Positions 25,457 through 34,453 are shown, counted from the first letter of the stretch. The stretch: 64,000 nt of DNA from Aeoliella straminimaris (GCF_024054565.1 NZ_JAMXLR010000020.1:158648-222647), one strand, 5' to 3'. A program made the numbers and translations. Notes: generated by a model not told the origin, from the sequence alone.

Positions 25457-28400
25457 ATGCTCGCGCGTAACACTATAGGTTTGGCATCACTGGCAGTTGT
25501 GCTGGCCCTTTTTGGCGGCAAGGCTCAGGCTGCGGATATCCTCGGTATTGGAGACACCATAATTGCCATCGATGCCGATGTGGCGACCAACAGTGCCTCG
25601 CCGGCGGGAGAACAGGCTCCCTTGGCAATCGACAACGATACGGCCACCAAGTACTTGAATTTCGCGACCACTCGCAGCGGGTTCATTATCACCCCTAGCG
25701 GCTCGGGTGCTGTTCAGAGCTTCATCATGACCACGGGAAACGATGCTCCCGGGCGTGACCCCTCAAGTTATGAGTTTTACGGCACAAACGACATCATCAC
25801 GTCGGAAGCAAATTTGAATGGCCGGGAGGAAGACTGGACCTTGATCTCCATGGGTGACATCACGTTGCCAGGAGATCCTGCAATTGGCGACGACCAGCGA
25901 AATGTCGCAGGCGATCCCGTCGGATTCGTAAACGGTACCGACTACACCTCCTACAAGATGATCTTTCCGACCACGAAAACTGCAAATACTATCATGCAGT
26001 TCTCCGAGATCGAGTTTCTGACATCCATGGATGGCTCTGGCACCGATATCTCGATGCCTGGCGACTTCATCATCCCGATTCAGGACGTCGACTTTACTCC
26101 CCAGAGCAATTACCCCGCCGGCGAAAATCCACGGCTGATCTACGACAATAACGTCAACACGAAGTACTTGAACGGTGGTGGAGTTAATTCGGGTTTCATC
26201 GTCACCCCTTTGGTCGGTCAGACCGTCGTGAATGGTTTTCAAATCACCACGGCCAACGACGAGGAGATTCGCGACCCTGCTGCGTACGAAATCTACGGTA
26301 CGAACGATCCGATTGAGTCAACCGACAACAGCTATGGTCGTGACGAAGACTGGACATTGATTCAGAGCGGCACCGTAACCTTGCCCACCGAACGGCTCAC
26401 GGCCGGCGGCGTCGTGGCGATCAATGGAAATAGCTCGGCCTACAGCTCCTACAAGGTGGTGTTCCCTGAACTCAAGGACAACAACACCATCATGCAGATT
26501 GCCGAGTTCGAACTCTTCACACCCACCCAGGCCACGTTGACGGTGGATCGGCAAACAGGTTCAGTAATCCTCGCGGCCACCGAGAACATCACCTTCGATT
26601 CACTTGAGATCCTCTCGGTGTTGACCAATGCCTTGGATGCATCGGAGTGGAACTCTTTGACCGACGGTTCGCCCAATTCCGATCCCAACGATACCTGGTC
26701 CACCTCGAGTTCGACCAGTGAGTCACTGGCGGAAATGGACGCTGCCGGCGGTGCTGATGATGGTTTTTCGTTAACCACCGGCAGTTCCATGAACCTGGGC
26801 AACATTTGGCGCGCTGTGCCGACAGAGTACGAAGATATCCGAGCAGTGCTAACCAATGACGGCGGTTTGGCACTCGGCGTCGACATCCAGTTCGTCGGCA
26901 CCGAGATTGTCGAGGGCGACTACGATGGCAACGGGTCGGTAGGACCAGAGGATTGGCCCTTGTTCCGAGATGTACTCGGTCGCAACTATGAAGGCCAGAC
27001 TGCTGGTGCTGCCTATCTTGGCGGTGACTTGGATGGCGACTTCGATAGCGACATCGACGACTTCAATCGCTTTATCGACCTGTACTTCGCCGCCGGTAAT
27101 TCCGCGCTCAATTTCAACGCAGTTCCCGAACCTTCGTCGGTGGCGATCGCACTGGGCGCCTTGGTGGCAGTGGTCGGATTGCGTCGCGCGAATTGGCGTG
27201 GCATCGCGATGCTGCTGTTGGCTTTCACGTTCGTGGGGGCAGCAACGCAAGTAAACGCCCAAACGTTCACGCTGGACAACACGATCGTTCCGACCGTCAC
27301 TATTCCTGACGGCCAGGAGAATGAAAACGTAGATTCGGGCCCGGAGAACTTCTTTGACGACGTCGTGCTGGACGACCCGCTCGACAACGACTTGTTCGTG
27401 GCGGACTACAACGGAGAGGGCGTCGTCTCCGCGCAGTACGCGGGCCTGGGGGCAGCACCGAAGGTCGTGTTCATGGACTATGGTGCATCGATCAATCCCA
27501 ACTGGTTCTCCTACGCCCAACGTTCGGGTGCCGATCCGACAGCCGACCGGGTGGGGAGCTTCGAGTTCTGGTTCAGCAACAGCGATTTCGGCGGCGTGCT
27601 ACCCGGCGGCGATCCGGATGCCGTGTTAAACATCGATCCGGATGACGAACGGCTTCGCGACAGCATCCTGCGTCCCTATCCGCTCGGAAGCGATAGTCTG
27701 AGTGGTCGGTATGTCGCCATGCGGCTGACGGTTTCGGACCTGTCGGCGAATCAACCCGTCAATAACATCGGCGGTCACGAATTCCGCTTTCTCGATGGCC
27801 CCTCCGATGTGGTGTTGACTGTCAATCGCAACACCGGCGAATTGACCCTGAGCAACAACGGCTCGAATGCACAAGCCATCGAAATGCAGGCGTATCAGAT
27901 CGAAAGCGAAGCCGAGGCATTCATTCCAGGTTCATTTAATGGACTGGCTGGCGATGTTACTGGTTTCACCCAGGGAAACGGATTGAGCGACGGTTGGGAA
28001 ACGACCGGCAATTCGCCTGCTCGCCTGATCGAGGCAAACTTCTTTGCCGCAGACGATCTGCCAACAGGTATTTCCAACGTCTCTCTGGGAACCGCCTTGG
28101 CGACGGGCGTCCCCGCTGAAGACATCTCCTTTACGTGGACCAATTCTTTTGGCGACGTGTTCGATGGGCGCGTTGAATATGTCGGCGACATTACGCAACA
28201 ACCGGGCGACTACAACGGCGACGGTACCGTGGACATCGCTGATTACACGACCTGGCGCAACAACTTGGGATCCACCACGGCAAATTTGAATGGCGATCTA
28301 ACGCCAAGTGGAGTGACTGCCGCCGATTATCAGGTGTGGAAGGACAATTTTGGTGAAACGCTGCCGGGCGCCTTGGCAGGTGTCGCTTCCAGCGTTCCCG

Positions 28401-28489
28401 AGCCAACCGCGTGGATCTCGATGTTGACAGTCGCCGGCTTGATGCTGAACACGCTGCGAAGAGGAAACAAGAAGCACACGATTGACTGA
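25457..28489 (+). CDS. In-frame double PEP-CTERM protein: discoidin-like repeats fused to a second exported domain
   Basis: 1010 residues in one uninterrupted frame. The first half has a signal peptide (to about residue 24, GKAQA), two discoidin-like repeats (about 30-365; TATKYLNF, YEFYGTNDII, then VNTKYLNGG, YEIYGTNDPI), a dockerin-like region (about 480-545) and a PEP-CTERM tail starting at Val556 (VPEPSSVAIALGALVAVVGL then RRANWRG). Met585 then opens a second perfect signal peptide (MLLLAFTFVGAATQVNAQ). The second half is an unrecognised beta-rich domain, a dockerin-like pair (GDYNGDGTVDIADYTTW, ADYQVWKDNFG) and a second PEP-CTERM tail from Val980. It looks like two exported proteins fused after loss of a stop codon. 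A sequencing or assembly error that removed a stop cannot be excluded. Confidence 0.85.
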   Translation: MLARNTIGLASLAVVLALFGGKAQAADILGIGDTIIAIDADVATNSASPAGEQAPLAIDNDTATKYLNFATTRSGFIITPSGSGAVQSFIMTTGNDAPGRDPSSYEFYGTNDIITSEANLNGREEDWTLISMGDITLPGDPAIGDDQRNVAGDPVGFVNGTDYTSYKMIFPTTKTANTIMQFSEIEFLTSMDGSGTDISMPGDFIIPIQDVDFTPQSNYPAGENPRLIYDNNVNTKYLNGGGVNSGFIVTPLVGQTVVNGFQITTANDEEIRDPAAYEIYGTNDPIESTDNSYGRDEDWTLIQSGTVTLPTERLTAGGVVAINGNSSAYSSYKVVFPELKDNNTIMQIAEFELFTPTQATLTVDRQTGSVILAATENITFDSLEILSVLTNALDASEWNSLTDGSPNSDPNDTWSTSSSTSESLAEMDAAGGADDGFSLTTGSSMNLGNIWRAVPTEYEDIRAVLTNDGGLALGVDIQFVGTEIVEGDYDGNGSVGPEDWPLFRDVLGRNYEGQTAGAAYLGGDLDGDFDSDIDDFNRFIDLYFAAGNSALNFNAVPEPSSVAIALGALVAVVGLRRANWRGIAMLLLAFTFVGAATQVNAQTFTLDNTIVPTVTIPDGQENENVDSGPENFFDDVVLDDPLDNDLFVADYNGEGVVSAQYAGLGAAPKVVFMDYGASINPNWFSYAQRSGADPTADRVGSFEFWFSNSDFGGVLPGGDPDAVLNIDPDDERLRDSILRPYPLGSDSLSGRYVAMRLTVSDLSANQPVNNIGGHEFRFLDGPSDVVLTVNRNTGELTLSNNGSNAQAIEMQAYQIESEAEAFIPGSFNGLAGDVTGFTQGNGLSDGWETTGNSPARLIEANFFAADDLPTGISNVSLGTALATGVPAEDISFTWTNSFGDVFDGRVEYVGDITQQPGDYNGDGTVDIADYTTWRNNLGSTTANLNGDLTPSGVTAADYQVWKDNFGETLPGALAGVASSVPEPTAWISMLTVAGLMLNTLRRGNKKHTID

Positions 28490-28610
28490 GCATCGTTGGG
28501 GTTCGCCCAATGAGCTATTAGCACCTGGATTCAAGAGACGAGGTACTGGGACGTGTTGTTGTCTTGCAACTACGGACGAACACCAACTTATCAACCGGGA
28601 GAAAGTACCA

Positions 28611-29777
28611 ATGATTCGACACCTATTGATTGTCGCTGTAGCGGCAACAACCCTAGTGGTTGCGATGCCAACCGCACGGGCGGTCAAGCTTTTTGACCAG
28701 AACGACAATGTGCTGGCCATCGACTCAGGCGCGGCGAGCTTCTCGCCCTTGGCCGAAAGTTCGGGCAATGTCGTCGACCAGACGATCTCGCCAGGCCCCA
28801 CGGGCTCGACGAAGTACCTGAACTTTGGCAAAGAGCAGACGGGATTTATTGTCACGCCTGCGTTTGGGGCATCAACAGTTCAGAGCTTGCAGCTACGGGC
28901 GGCGAACGACGCGCCTGCTCGCGATCCGCTCACCTATGAGCTCTATGGAACGAACGATGCCATCTCGAGCGGTAATAACAGCCTCGGCGATCAGGAATCG
29001 TGGTCGCTGATCAGCTCGGGCGCGACGGGGCTTGATACAGATCCGGGCCGACACGCGCTGGGGGCGATCGAGGACATTGTGAATGCGGCGAGCTACGCGT
29101 CTTACAAGATGATATTCCCCACGCTTCGGGACACCGCTGATTCCAATGCGAACTCCATGCAAATCGCTGACGTGCAATTGTTCACCGATCTTGCTGGTGC
29201 TGGCTCGACCGTTCTGGCGAGTGGCGATCCTACCTTGGCAGTCACGCACGACGCCGTGAAGTCCCTGAGCAGTTATCCCGACGGGGAGAACCCTACCCTC
29301 GCCCTCGATGGCGACGTCAACAACAAGTACTTGAACCGTGGCGGTGAGGATTCGGGCCTTATTCTCAGTCGGGCCGACAATAAGCCAACCGTGATTGAGT
29401 CACTTACGTTCACTACGGGCGGTGATGCCCCAGGTCGTGATCCATTGAGTTGGGATCTTTATGGGACCAATGATCCCATCACCAGCCTCGACAATAGCCG
29501 CGGTCTGGATGAAAACTGGACACTCGTCGATTCAGGCGTTTCCGGGCTCGAAGAGGACCCTGGCCGCAACATGACCGTCGGAGCACAGCCGGTAGATGGC
29601 ATCGAAGCCTATGGTGCCTACCGTTTGGTTTTCACCTCGCTGCGTGGTTCGCCTGGGGAAAGGCTGATGCAAGTAGGCGACATTTTGATCGAAGGACGGA
29701 TCGTTCCCGAACCCAGTTCGTTCGTCTTACTCGGTGTGGGAGCGTTGGCAGCTCTGACCTTCTCACGTCGCCGTTAA
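28611..29777 (+). CDS. PEP-CTERM protein with two discoidin-like repeats
   Basis: 388 residues from ATG 28611, with GGGAGAAAG upstream. A signal peptide (to TARA, residue 24) leads to two repeats of about 165 residues: GSTKYLNFGKEQTGFIVTP, YELYGTNDAI, SYASYKMIFPTLRD, then NNKYLNRGGEDSGLIL, WDLYGTNDPI, YGAYRLVFTSLRG. The tail from Val365 is VPEPSSFVLLGVGALAAL followed by RRR. It has no dockerin-like repeats. It is a near-minimal version of the repeat architecture seen in the LEPR giant and the double protein, 121 nt downstream of the latter, and is followed by a strong terminator at 29851. Confidence 0.85.
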   Translation: MIRHLLIVAVAATTLVVAMPTARAVKLFDQNDNVLAIDSGAASFSPLAESSGNVVDQTISPGPTGSTKYLNFGKEQTGFIVTPAFGASTVQSLQLRAANDAPARDPLTYELYGTNDAISSGNNSLGDQESWSLISSGATGLDTDPGRHALGAIEDIVNAASYASYKMIFPTLRDTADSNANSMQIADVQLFTDLAGAGSTVLASGDPTLAVTHDAVKSLSSYPDGENPTLALDGDVNNKYLNRGGEDSGLILSRADNKPTVIESLTFTTGGDAPGRDPLSWDLYGTNDPITSLDNSRGLDENWTLVDSGVSGLEEDPGRNMTVGAQPVDGIEAYGAYRLVFTSLRGSPGERLMQVGDILIEGRIVPEPSSFVLLGVGALAALTFSRRR

Positions 29778-29850
29778 TTAAGGGAGCGGATCCCTAGCGA
29801 AGATCCGGTGGGGCAGTCCGGGTCGACGCTATGGTACGTTCCCAAATTCA

Positions 29851-29886
29851 GACGCCCAGTGGTTTCCACTGGGCGTCTTGTTTTCT
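29851..29886 (+). terminator. Rho-independent terminator
   Basis: GACGCCCAGTGG, loop TTT, CCACTGGGCGTC, then TTGTTTTCTT: a 12-bp perfect stem with a T-rich tail, 74 nt after the discoidin-repeat gene. It ends the plus-strand transcript that begins near 24301. Confidence 0.9.
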
Positions 29887-29976
29887 TGCTACCACCGTCG
29901 TCCGATGGGAACCAGCTTGCCGGACCAAGACTTCGTGCGTACATCGAGGTGTATGCCCTGCCTAAAGAGAGACGGG

Positions 29977-30231
29977 TCAGCAACGCGAGAACACTACCGC
30001 TCTTTTGAAGCGCTTTTCGAGTAGTCCGGGCGTTGCTCCACAGAAGTGGCTTTTCAGATAGTTCCAGAGACCTTCGATCGGATTGAGTTTCGGGCTGCAG
30101 GCGGGGAGTTGGACGAGCGTGATGTTTTCGGGCACGACCAACGCTTTGTCGGTCCTTGTCTCGCTTCCAGTACGCGGAACAACTGAGAATTGCTGAAGGT
30201 CGTTCTGATCGACGCAGCGAAAACCCGTCGG
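29977..30231 (-). pseudogene. IS630-family transposase, C-terminal remnant
   Basis: An 84-codon open stretch without a usable start, ending in TGA at 29977-29979 and bounded upstream by an in-frame TAG at 30232-30234. It reads DKALVVPENITLVQLPACSP, then KLNPIEGLWNYLKSHFCG. This is the C-terminal end of the IS630/Tc1-like DDE domain: the LP..SP.LNPIE..W motif with the last catalytic glutamate. The rest of the transposase is absent and no intact terminal repeats were found, so it is a dead relic. Upstream codons look scrambled relative to the family. Confidence 0.8.
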
Positions 30232-30404
30232 CTAGAGCGCTTTCCTCTTTGGTGTACCGGTTTAGCTTGTGGTGTCGGTCCGCTGCTCTATTGGCCCGTT
30301 GCTATATCGGCCCGCATCGACGGATAGTGGTGCGCCTGCTTCGGCCTCCCCGCAGCGAACCAACTCAACGGCGCCAAACCAGCGCATCAGTTCTGAAAAC
30401 GCTC
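30229..30404. repeat. Possible small element bounded by imperfect inverted repeats
   Basis: CGGCTAGAGCGCTTTC at 30229-30244 and GAAAACGCTC at 30395-30404 are imperfect inverted ends; related copies occur at 17131-17150. The interior encodes nothing recognisable. It may be a MITE-like remnant next to the IS630 relic. Confidence 0.3.
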
Positions 30405-30745
30405 CAATCCGTCATCCGCGGCGCATCGTGGTTCTGCCGCGCGGGTGGGAAATGTGGTTGGTGCGGCGCTATAATACGCAGCAGGGCCTGCTGCGTCACG
30501 CGCAGGATTTTGTTGGGGAACTGAACGACGCCCCCACGCGCCGCGATCCAGGCCCACTGACAAGGAAGGTGATGCGCGCCTCGGGCGGGTGCCGACACTG
30601 ATTTCCTTGGTTGTGAGTCGGCACTTGCGTGATCTACAGCACAGCCGCGGAGAGTCCTTGCAAGCTGTTGCTGTTTGAATTGGGAATGAGACTTCAAGCC
30701 GCAATTGTTCTCCCTAATCCATATTTCGTTCTCGTGAGTGTTCCT
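30405..30745. other. Intergenic region, possible promoter for the CNNM-like gene
   Basis: No gene was recognised. A perfect -10 hexamer TATAAT lies at 30470-30475, but no good -35 is seen 16-18 nt upstream. A frame starting at 30455 (MWLVRRYNTQQGLL) is protein-like for a few residues but has no known match or ribosome site. Confidence 0.35.
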
Positions 30746-31933
30746 ATGTGCCATTGGCAGTTCGGCGGCATCCTTGCCGTAGTCACCTCGTCGGGAGATT
30801 CGGCGGCAAGTGGAAGCTGGACCATGCTGGTCGTCTTCTTCTGCCTCGCGATCCTCGTCTCTTTCGCCTGCTCGATATTTGAAGCCGTGTTACTGAGCGT
30901 GAGCCAACCTTTCATCGCGACGATGAAGACAACGCAACCGGCTGTGGGGAAGCGGTGGGAGATACTGAAGACTCAGATCGATGGGCCACTGACGTCGATC
31001 CTGACTCTCAATACCATCGCGCATACGGTGGGATCGATTGGCGTCGGAAAGGAAGTGGCGGGCCTTGCCAGGGGGTCAGGCTACAGCGGCTGGATTGAGG
31101 GCCTAACCGCGGCGTTGATGACGTTTGCCATTCTTGTTCTTTCCGAAATTATTCCCAAGACTTTAGGAGCCAAGTACTGGCGTAAGCTAGCACCGACGAT
31201 CGGAATCCTGCTGGAAAAACTCACCTGGCTGATGACGCCTGTCGTCTGGTTCATTCGCCTCTTTGGTGGATCGAGTCACAGTGAGGCCGCGTTCAGTCGC
31301 GAAGAACTCAAGGTGATGGCGGATATCGGCCATAAGGAAGGTAAGCTGCTGGAGGGCGAATCCCGAATTCTCAAGAACCTGCTGCATATGCGGGACAATG
31401 AGGTCCGCGACGTGATGACACCGCGAGTGGTTGTTTTCTCCCTTCCCGAAGAGAGCACGGTGGGAGAGTACATGAAGCAACACGAAGCTTCTCCGTTCTC
31501 CAGGGTTCTTCTGTATCGCGGCAATCCGGATCACGTCACGGGTTTTGCTCTGCGGGATGAGTTGTTACTCTCCGCAGCCAGAGGCCAGGGAGACGTCAAG
31601 CTATCGGAGTTTTCTCGCCCTGTTCCTTCTGTGTCCGAATCGCTTCGATTGACGCTGGCGTTCGATCAGATGGTTGCGAATCGGCATCACATCGCGGTCG
31701 TAGCCGATGAATATGGCGGCCTGGCAGGACTCGTAACACTCGAAGATATTGTCGAGACGCTGCTGGGCCTGGAGATCGTGGATGAGGCCGATACGCGGAC
31801 CGACATGCGGGAATTTGCGCGTTTGCAGTGGGAGAAGCGAGCCAAGAAGATGGGGATATCCATTGAATCGAGACCTTCGCCGGACGCTGGCGAGGCCGGC
31901 CCTGGGCCAGAGTCGGACGCCGACAGCCTTTGA
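30746..31933 (+). CDS. CNNM/CorC-type hemolysin-family membrane protein (DUF21 plus CBS pair)
   Basis: 395 residues from ATG 30746; starts at 30686 or 30629 are in frame and cannot be ruled out. The N-terminal DUF21/CNNM membrane domain (about 1-180) has SWTMLVVFFCLAILVSFACS, LTLNTIAHTVGSIGVGK and ILVLSEIIPKTLGAKYW. A linker (SREELKVMADIGHKEGKL) leads to the CBS pair with DVMTPRVVVFSLP and VVADEYGGLAGLVTLEDIVE. The usual C-terminal CorC/HlyC transporter-associated domain is missing; a charged tail ends the protein. Family members take part in Mg/Na or Co transport. It is bracketed by intergenic stretches and looks monocistronic. Confidence 0.88.
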   Translation: MCHWQFGGILAVVTSSGDSAASGSWTMLVVFFCLAILVSFACSIFEAVLLSVSQPFIATMKTTQPAVGKRWEILKTQIDGPLTSILTLNTIAHTVGSIGVGKEVAGLARGSGYSGWIEGLTAALMTFAILVLSEIIPKTLGAKYWRKLAPTIGILLEKLTWLMTPVVWFIRLFGGSSHSEAAFSREELKVMADIGHKEGKLLEGESRILKNLLHMRDNEVRDVMTPRVVVFSLPEESTVGEYMKQHEASPFSRVLLYRGNPDHVTGFALRDELLLSAARGQGDVKLSEFSRPVPSVSESLRLTLAFDQMVANRHHIAVVADEYGGLAGLVTLEDIVETLLGLEIVDEADTRTDMREFARLQWEKRAKKMGISIESRPSPDAGEAGPGPESDADSL

Positions 31934-32438
31934 CGGGCGCCCTTGGCCGAAACGTACCTCCGCTACGACGCTTCCGCCATACCGAGCGAACGCGTGACGC
32001 TTTCGGTCGATTTGGCATATTTCCGCAGCGCGGAAGATACGCGATAGGACAGCCGCGCATAGGTCGTTGATGACAGCAATCATCGTTCATATCGGGCCTG
32101 GAGGGCAACGACCAAGTCGCACCGTCGCGGAGCGTCGAGCCCTGCGGGACGGAGTGAACGCAGCTGGTAAAATGGGCAAATCCGCCCAGAGTTGCTCATC
32201 CAGCGGACACCTTCACCAGGGCAGCGGTTTCATACTCTGCGGCAAGCCGCGTTTTTGCGGATTGCGGCTTTTTGTGTTGCATAAGGTCCTGCGAGGAAGA
32301 GACTTAGAAGCATCGCCCGAAATTCGTGGCAACTTGGATGTCCGAAAACCGGGGTGAGGGCTATTTGCCTGTAGGCGAGTTGTGCGCGTTGCAAACATCT
32401 CGCCACCGGAACGCTTCTCTTCCGATCCATCAGGCGCT
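31934..32438. other. Intergenic region before ECF cassette 3
   Basis: About 505 nt with no recognised gene. It holds the terminator-like hairpin at 32244-32273 and should contain the promoter of the ECF gene at 32439. Confidence 0.4.
32244..32273 (+). terminator. Probable Rho-independent terminator
   Basis: AAGCCGC, 13-nt loop, GCGGCTT and a following T-run (TTTTT): a 7-bp stem. It lies 310 nt after the CNNM-like gene and before the ECF sigma gene, separating the two transcripts. Confidence 0.55.
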
Positions 32439-32966
32439 ATGGATAACACGACGGCGGAACTTGTGTCGCAACTCACAGCCAGTCAAAACCGGCTGCAGGG
32501 CTACATATTTACCCTTACCGCCGATCGAGAAGCGACCCAGGACATCTTGCAATCGACGAACCTGGTGATCTGGGACAAGGCGGATGAGTTCGTGTCTGGC
32601 ACCAACTTCGTCGCCTGGGCCTTCCAGATTGCCCGGTATCAGGTGTTGGCCTATCGCAAGAAGCAGATGCGCTGCAAGCTGGTCTTCAGTGACGAACTGG
32701 TGGCGGAGCTGGCGGAAGTGATGGCGACCGATAACTCGGACGAGTGGTTTCAAGCCAGACAAGCGGCCCTGACAAAGTGCCTGGAAGGCATCTCTGCCAG
32801 GAATCGCGACCTGTTCCTGCTCCGTTATCGCAATGGCTTGAAGATGCGCGACATCGCCAACCAAATCGGCAAGACGGCCAGTGCCGTGGAAAAGATGGTC
32901 GCCAGGCTGCGGGGTGCCCTGCTGCGATGCGTCGAGGCACGTCTTCAAGAGGAGGCGGCCCCGTGA
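32439..32966 (+). CDS. ECF-type RNA polymerase sigma factor (cassette 3)
   Basis: 175 residues from ATG 32439. Sigma-2 contains ATQDILQSTNLVIWDKADEF and NFVAWAFQIARYQVLAYRKK; sigma-4 contains RDLFLLRYRNGLKMRDIANQ and KTASAVEKMVARLRGALLRC. It is of the same planctomycete ECF type as the two others but more divergent. Its TGA stop overlaps the GTG start of the FecR gene (GTGA at 32963-32966), which implies translational coupling with the anti-sigma factor. Confidence 0.9.
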   Translation: MDNTTAELVSQLTASQNRLQGYIFTLTADREATQDILQSTNLVIWDKADEFVSGTNFVAWAFQIARYQVLAYRKKQMRCKLVFSDELVAELAEVMATDNSDEWFQARQAALTKCLEGISARNRDLFLLRYRNGLKMRDIANQIGKTASAVEKMVARLRGALLRCVEARLQEEAAP

Positions 32967-34453
32967 GCCTACCAAATGACATTCAATGGGAACTCGAGCA
33001 ACTGCTGGCCAAGGCCGTGGACGACTCGCTTTCCGCAGAACAAGCGCGCCGTCTGGAGCGATTGGTGCTGGGGCATCCCGAGCGACTTCGCTTCATGCGA
33101 GACTACATGCAGCTCGAAGTGCAGTTGCAGGCCGAAGCAACTGTGGCCCAAGGCGTGCCGCCGGCGTACTGCCACGTGGCAAACACGGCCCCACCGGCAA
33201 CCGCCCACTCGCAGATTCGCCGCAGCCTTGCCTACGCCGCGGTACTAGGCGGATTGGCCGCGGCGGTGTGCCTGGCTGCGGTTGGTTTCTTCGGCCCCGG
33301 CACACCCGCCGAGCGGCCGGCTGAAGCTCCGCTGACGGCGGTGGTGTCGACCTCCCGGCCCCCTGCCCCGGTAGCCACGCTGGCCACCCAGACCGATGCG
33401 GAATGGCTTGGTCAACAACGGGACGTGGGCCATACCTTCCGGGAAGGCGAAAGCATTGAACTTCAGCATGGCGAGGCACAAATAAGCGTCGGCTGTGGCG
33501 CGGAGATCGCAGCCAAGGCGCCGGTCGCACTGACGTTCCTGGCCCACGATCGAGTACGGCTCGATTCCGGTGAAGTCGCCGTACACGTCGCCGAGTGGGC
33601 TCGCGGCTTTACGGTCGTCACCGACTCGATGGAAGTCGTCGATCTTGGCACCACCTTCACCGTCTCGGCAGGCGATGGCAACAACGACGAAACGCGTGTC
33701 CTGGAGGGCCTGGTGCGGGTGCATCCACGCTCCGCACATGCTGACCAACGGCGGGGACTGCTGGTGAACGAGGGCGAGTCGCTGCTGGTGGATCCGGACG
33801 GCAACCTGCAAAATCAACTGCTCTTGCCCGAGCACCTGCTCAACTCCTGCAAGTTCTCAGCGGTCACTCCCTACCGCCCGGTAGTACTCCACAATACAGG
33901 GTACGAACTCGCTGTGGGCGACGAAGATTCGAACTGGGTGGTCATCGCTGGTCCGGATGGCGACCTGCAGCAACCCGAGTACGCCATGGTTTGCGTACCC
34001 GACGAACGCTACATGGCCAACGATCCGGCACTGTCGCAATGGGTATCGCTGCCGAACTGGCGGACCGCGACGGCGAATTCCCTGTACACCTTCCAGACGC
34101 GGTTTGACCTGACGGGCTACGACTTGAACACCATCCAACTGTTCGGGCGTTTCCTGGCCGATAACGGCATTCAGCAAGTTCGCGTGAACGATCGCGAAGT
34201 GGAAGTGAAAAGTTGGATCGACAACCAGCAGGGGCAGGAGTTTGGCGCCGACCAGTTTCGCTTTGTGAACATCACCGACGGGCTCGTACTAGGCGAAAAT
34301 GTCGTTGAGATCGACGTCTGGAATGGAACCTTTCAGCCGGTTACTTCCCCGGCAAATATCCCCCCCAATCCCATGGCACTACGCGTGGAGTGGTACGCCT
34401 TCGGGCGCCAATCTCGATTGGACAATGCAAGTAAACCCAAAATGGTGAGATAG
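32963..34453 (+). CDS. FecR-domain anti-sigma factor with jelly-roll-like ectodomain
   Basis: 496 residues from GTG 32963, with AGAGGAGG upstream; the frame opens earlier but only inside the sigma gene. The cytoplasmic helical segment (LEQLLAKAVDDSLSAEQARR, LERLVLGHPERLRFM) is followed by a membrane helix at about 90-113 (AYAAVLGGLAAAVCLAAVGF). The FecR domain follows (VGHTFREGESIEL, HDRVRLDSGEVAVHV, FTVVTDSMEVVDLGTTFTV, LEGLVRVHP). The last 200 residues form a galactose-binding-like domain (FDLTGYDLNTIQLFGRFLAD, IQQVRVNDREVEV, NVVEIDVWNG). It should hold the upstream sigma factor at the membrane and sense something outside; the ligand is unknown. Confidence 0.88.
   Translation: MSLPNDIQWELEQLLAKAVDDSLSAEQARRLERLVLGHPERLRFMRDYMQLEVQLQAEATVAQGVPPAYCHVANTAPPATAHSQIRRSLAYAAVLGGLAAAVCLAAVGFFGPGTPAERPAEAPLTAVVSTSRPPAPVATLATQTDAEWLGQQRDVGHTFREGESIELQHGEAQISVGCGAEIAAKAPVALTFLAHDRVRLDSGEVAVHVAEWARGFTVVTDSMEVVDLGTTFTVSAGDGNNDETRVLEGLVRVHPRSAHADQRRGLLVNEGESLLVDPDGNLQNQLLLPEHLLNSCKFSAVTPYRPVVLHNTGYELAVGDEDSNWVVIAGPDGDLQQPEYAMVCVPDERYMANDPALSQWVSLPNWRTATANSLYTFQTRFDLTGYDLNTIQLFGRFLADNGIQQVRVNDREVEVKSWIDNQQGQEFGADQFRFVNITDGLVLGENVVEIDVWNGTFQPVTSPANIPPNPMALRVEWYAFGRQSRLDNASKPKMVR

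Noticed and set aside
30470..30475. TATAAT as a firm promoter for the CNNM-like gene
   Set aside because: No -35 at acceptable spacing and more than 270 nt to the start; kept only as a weak note.
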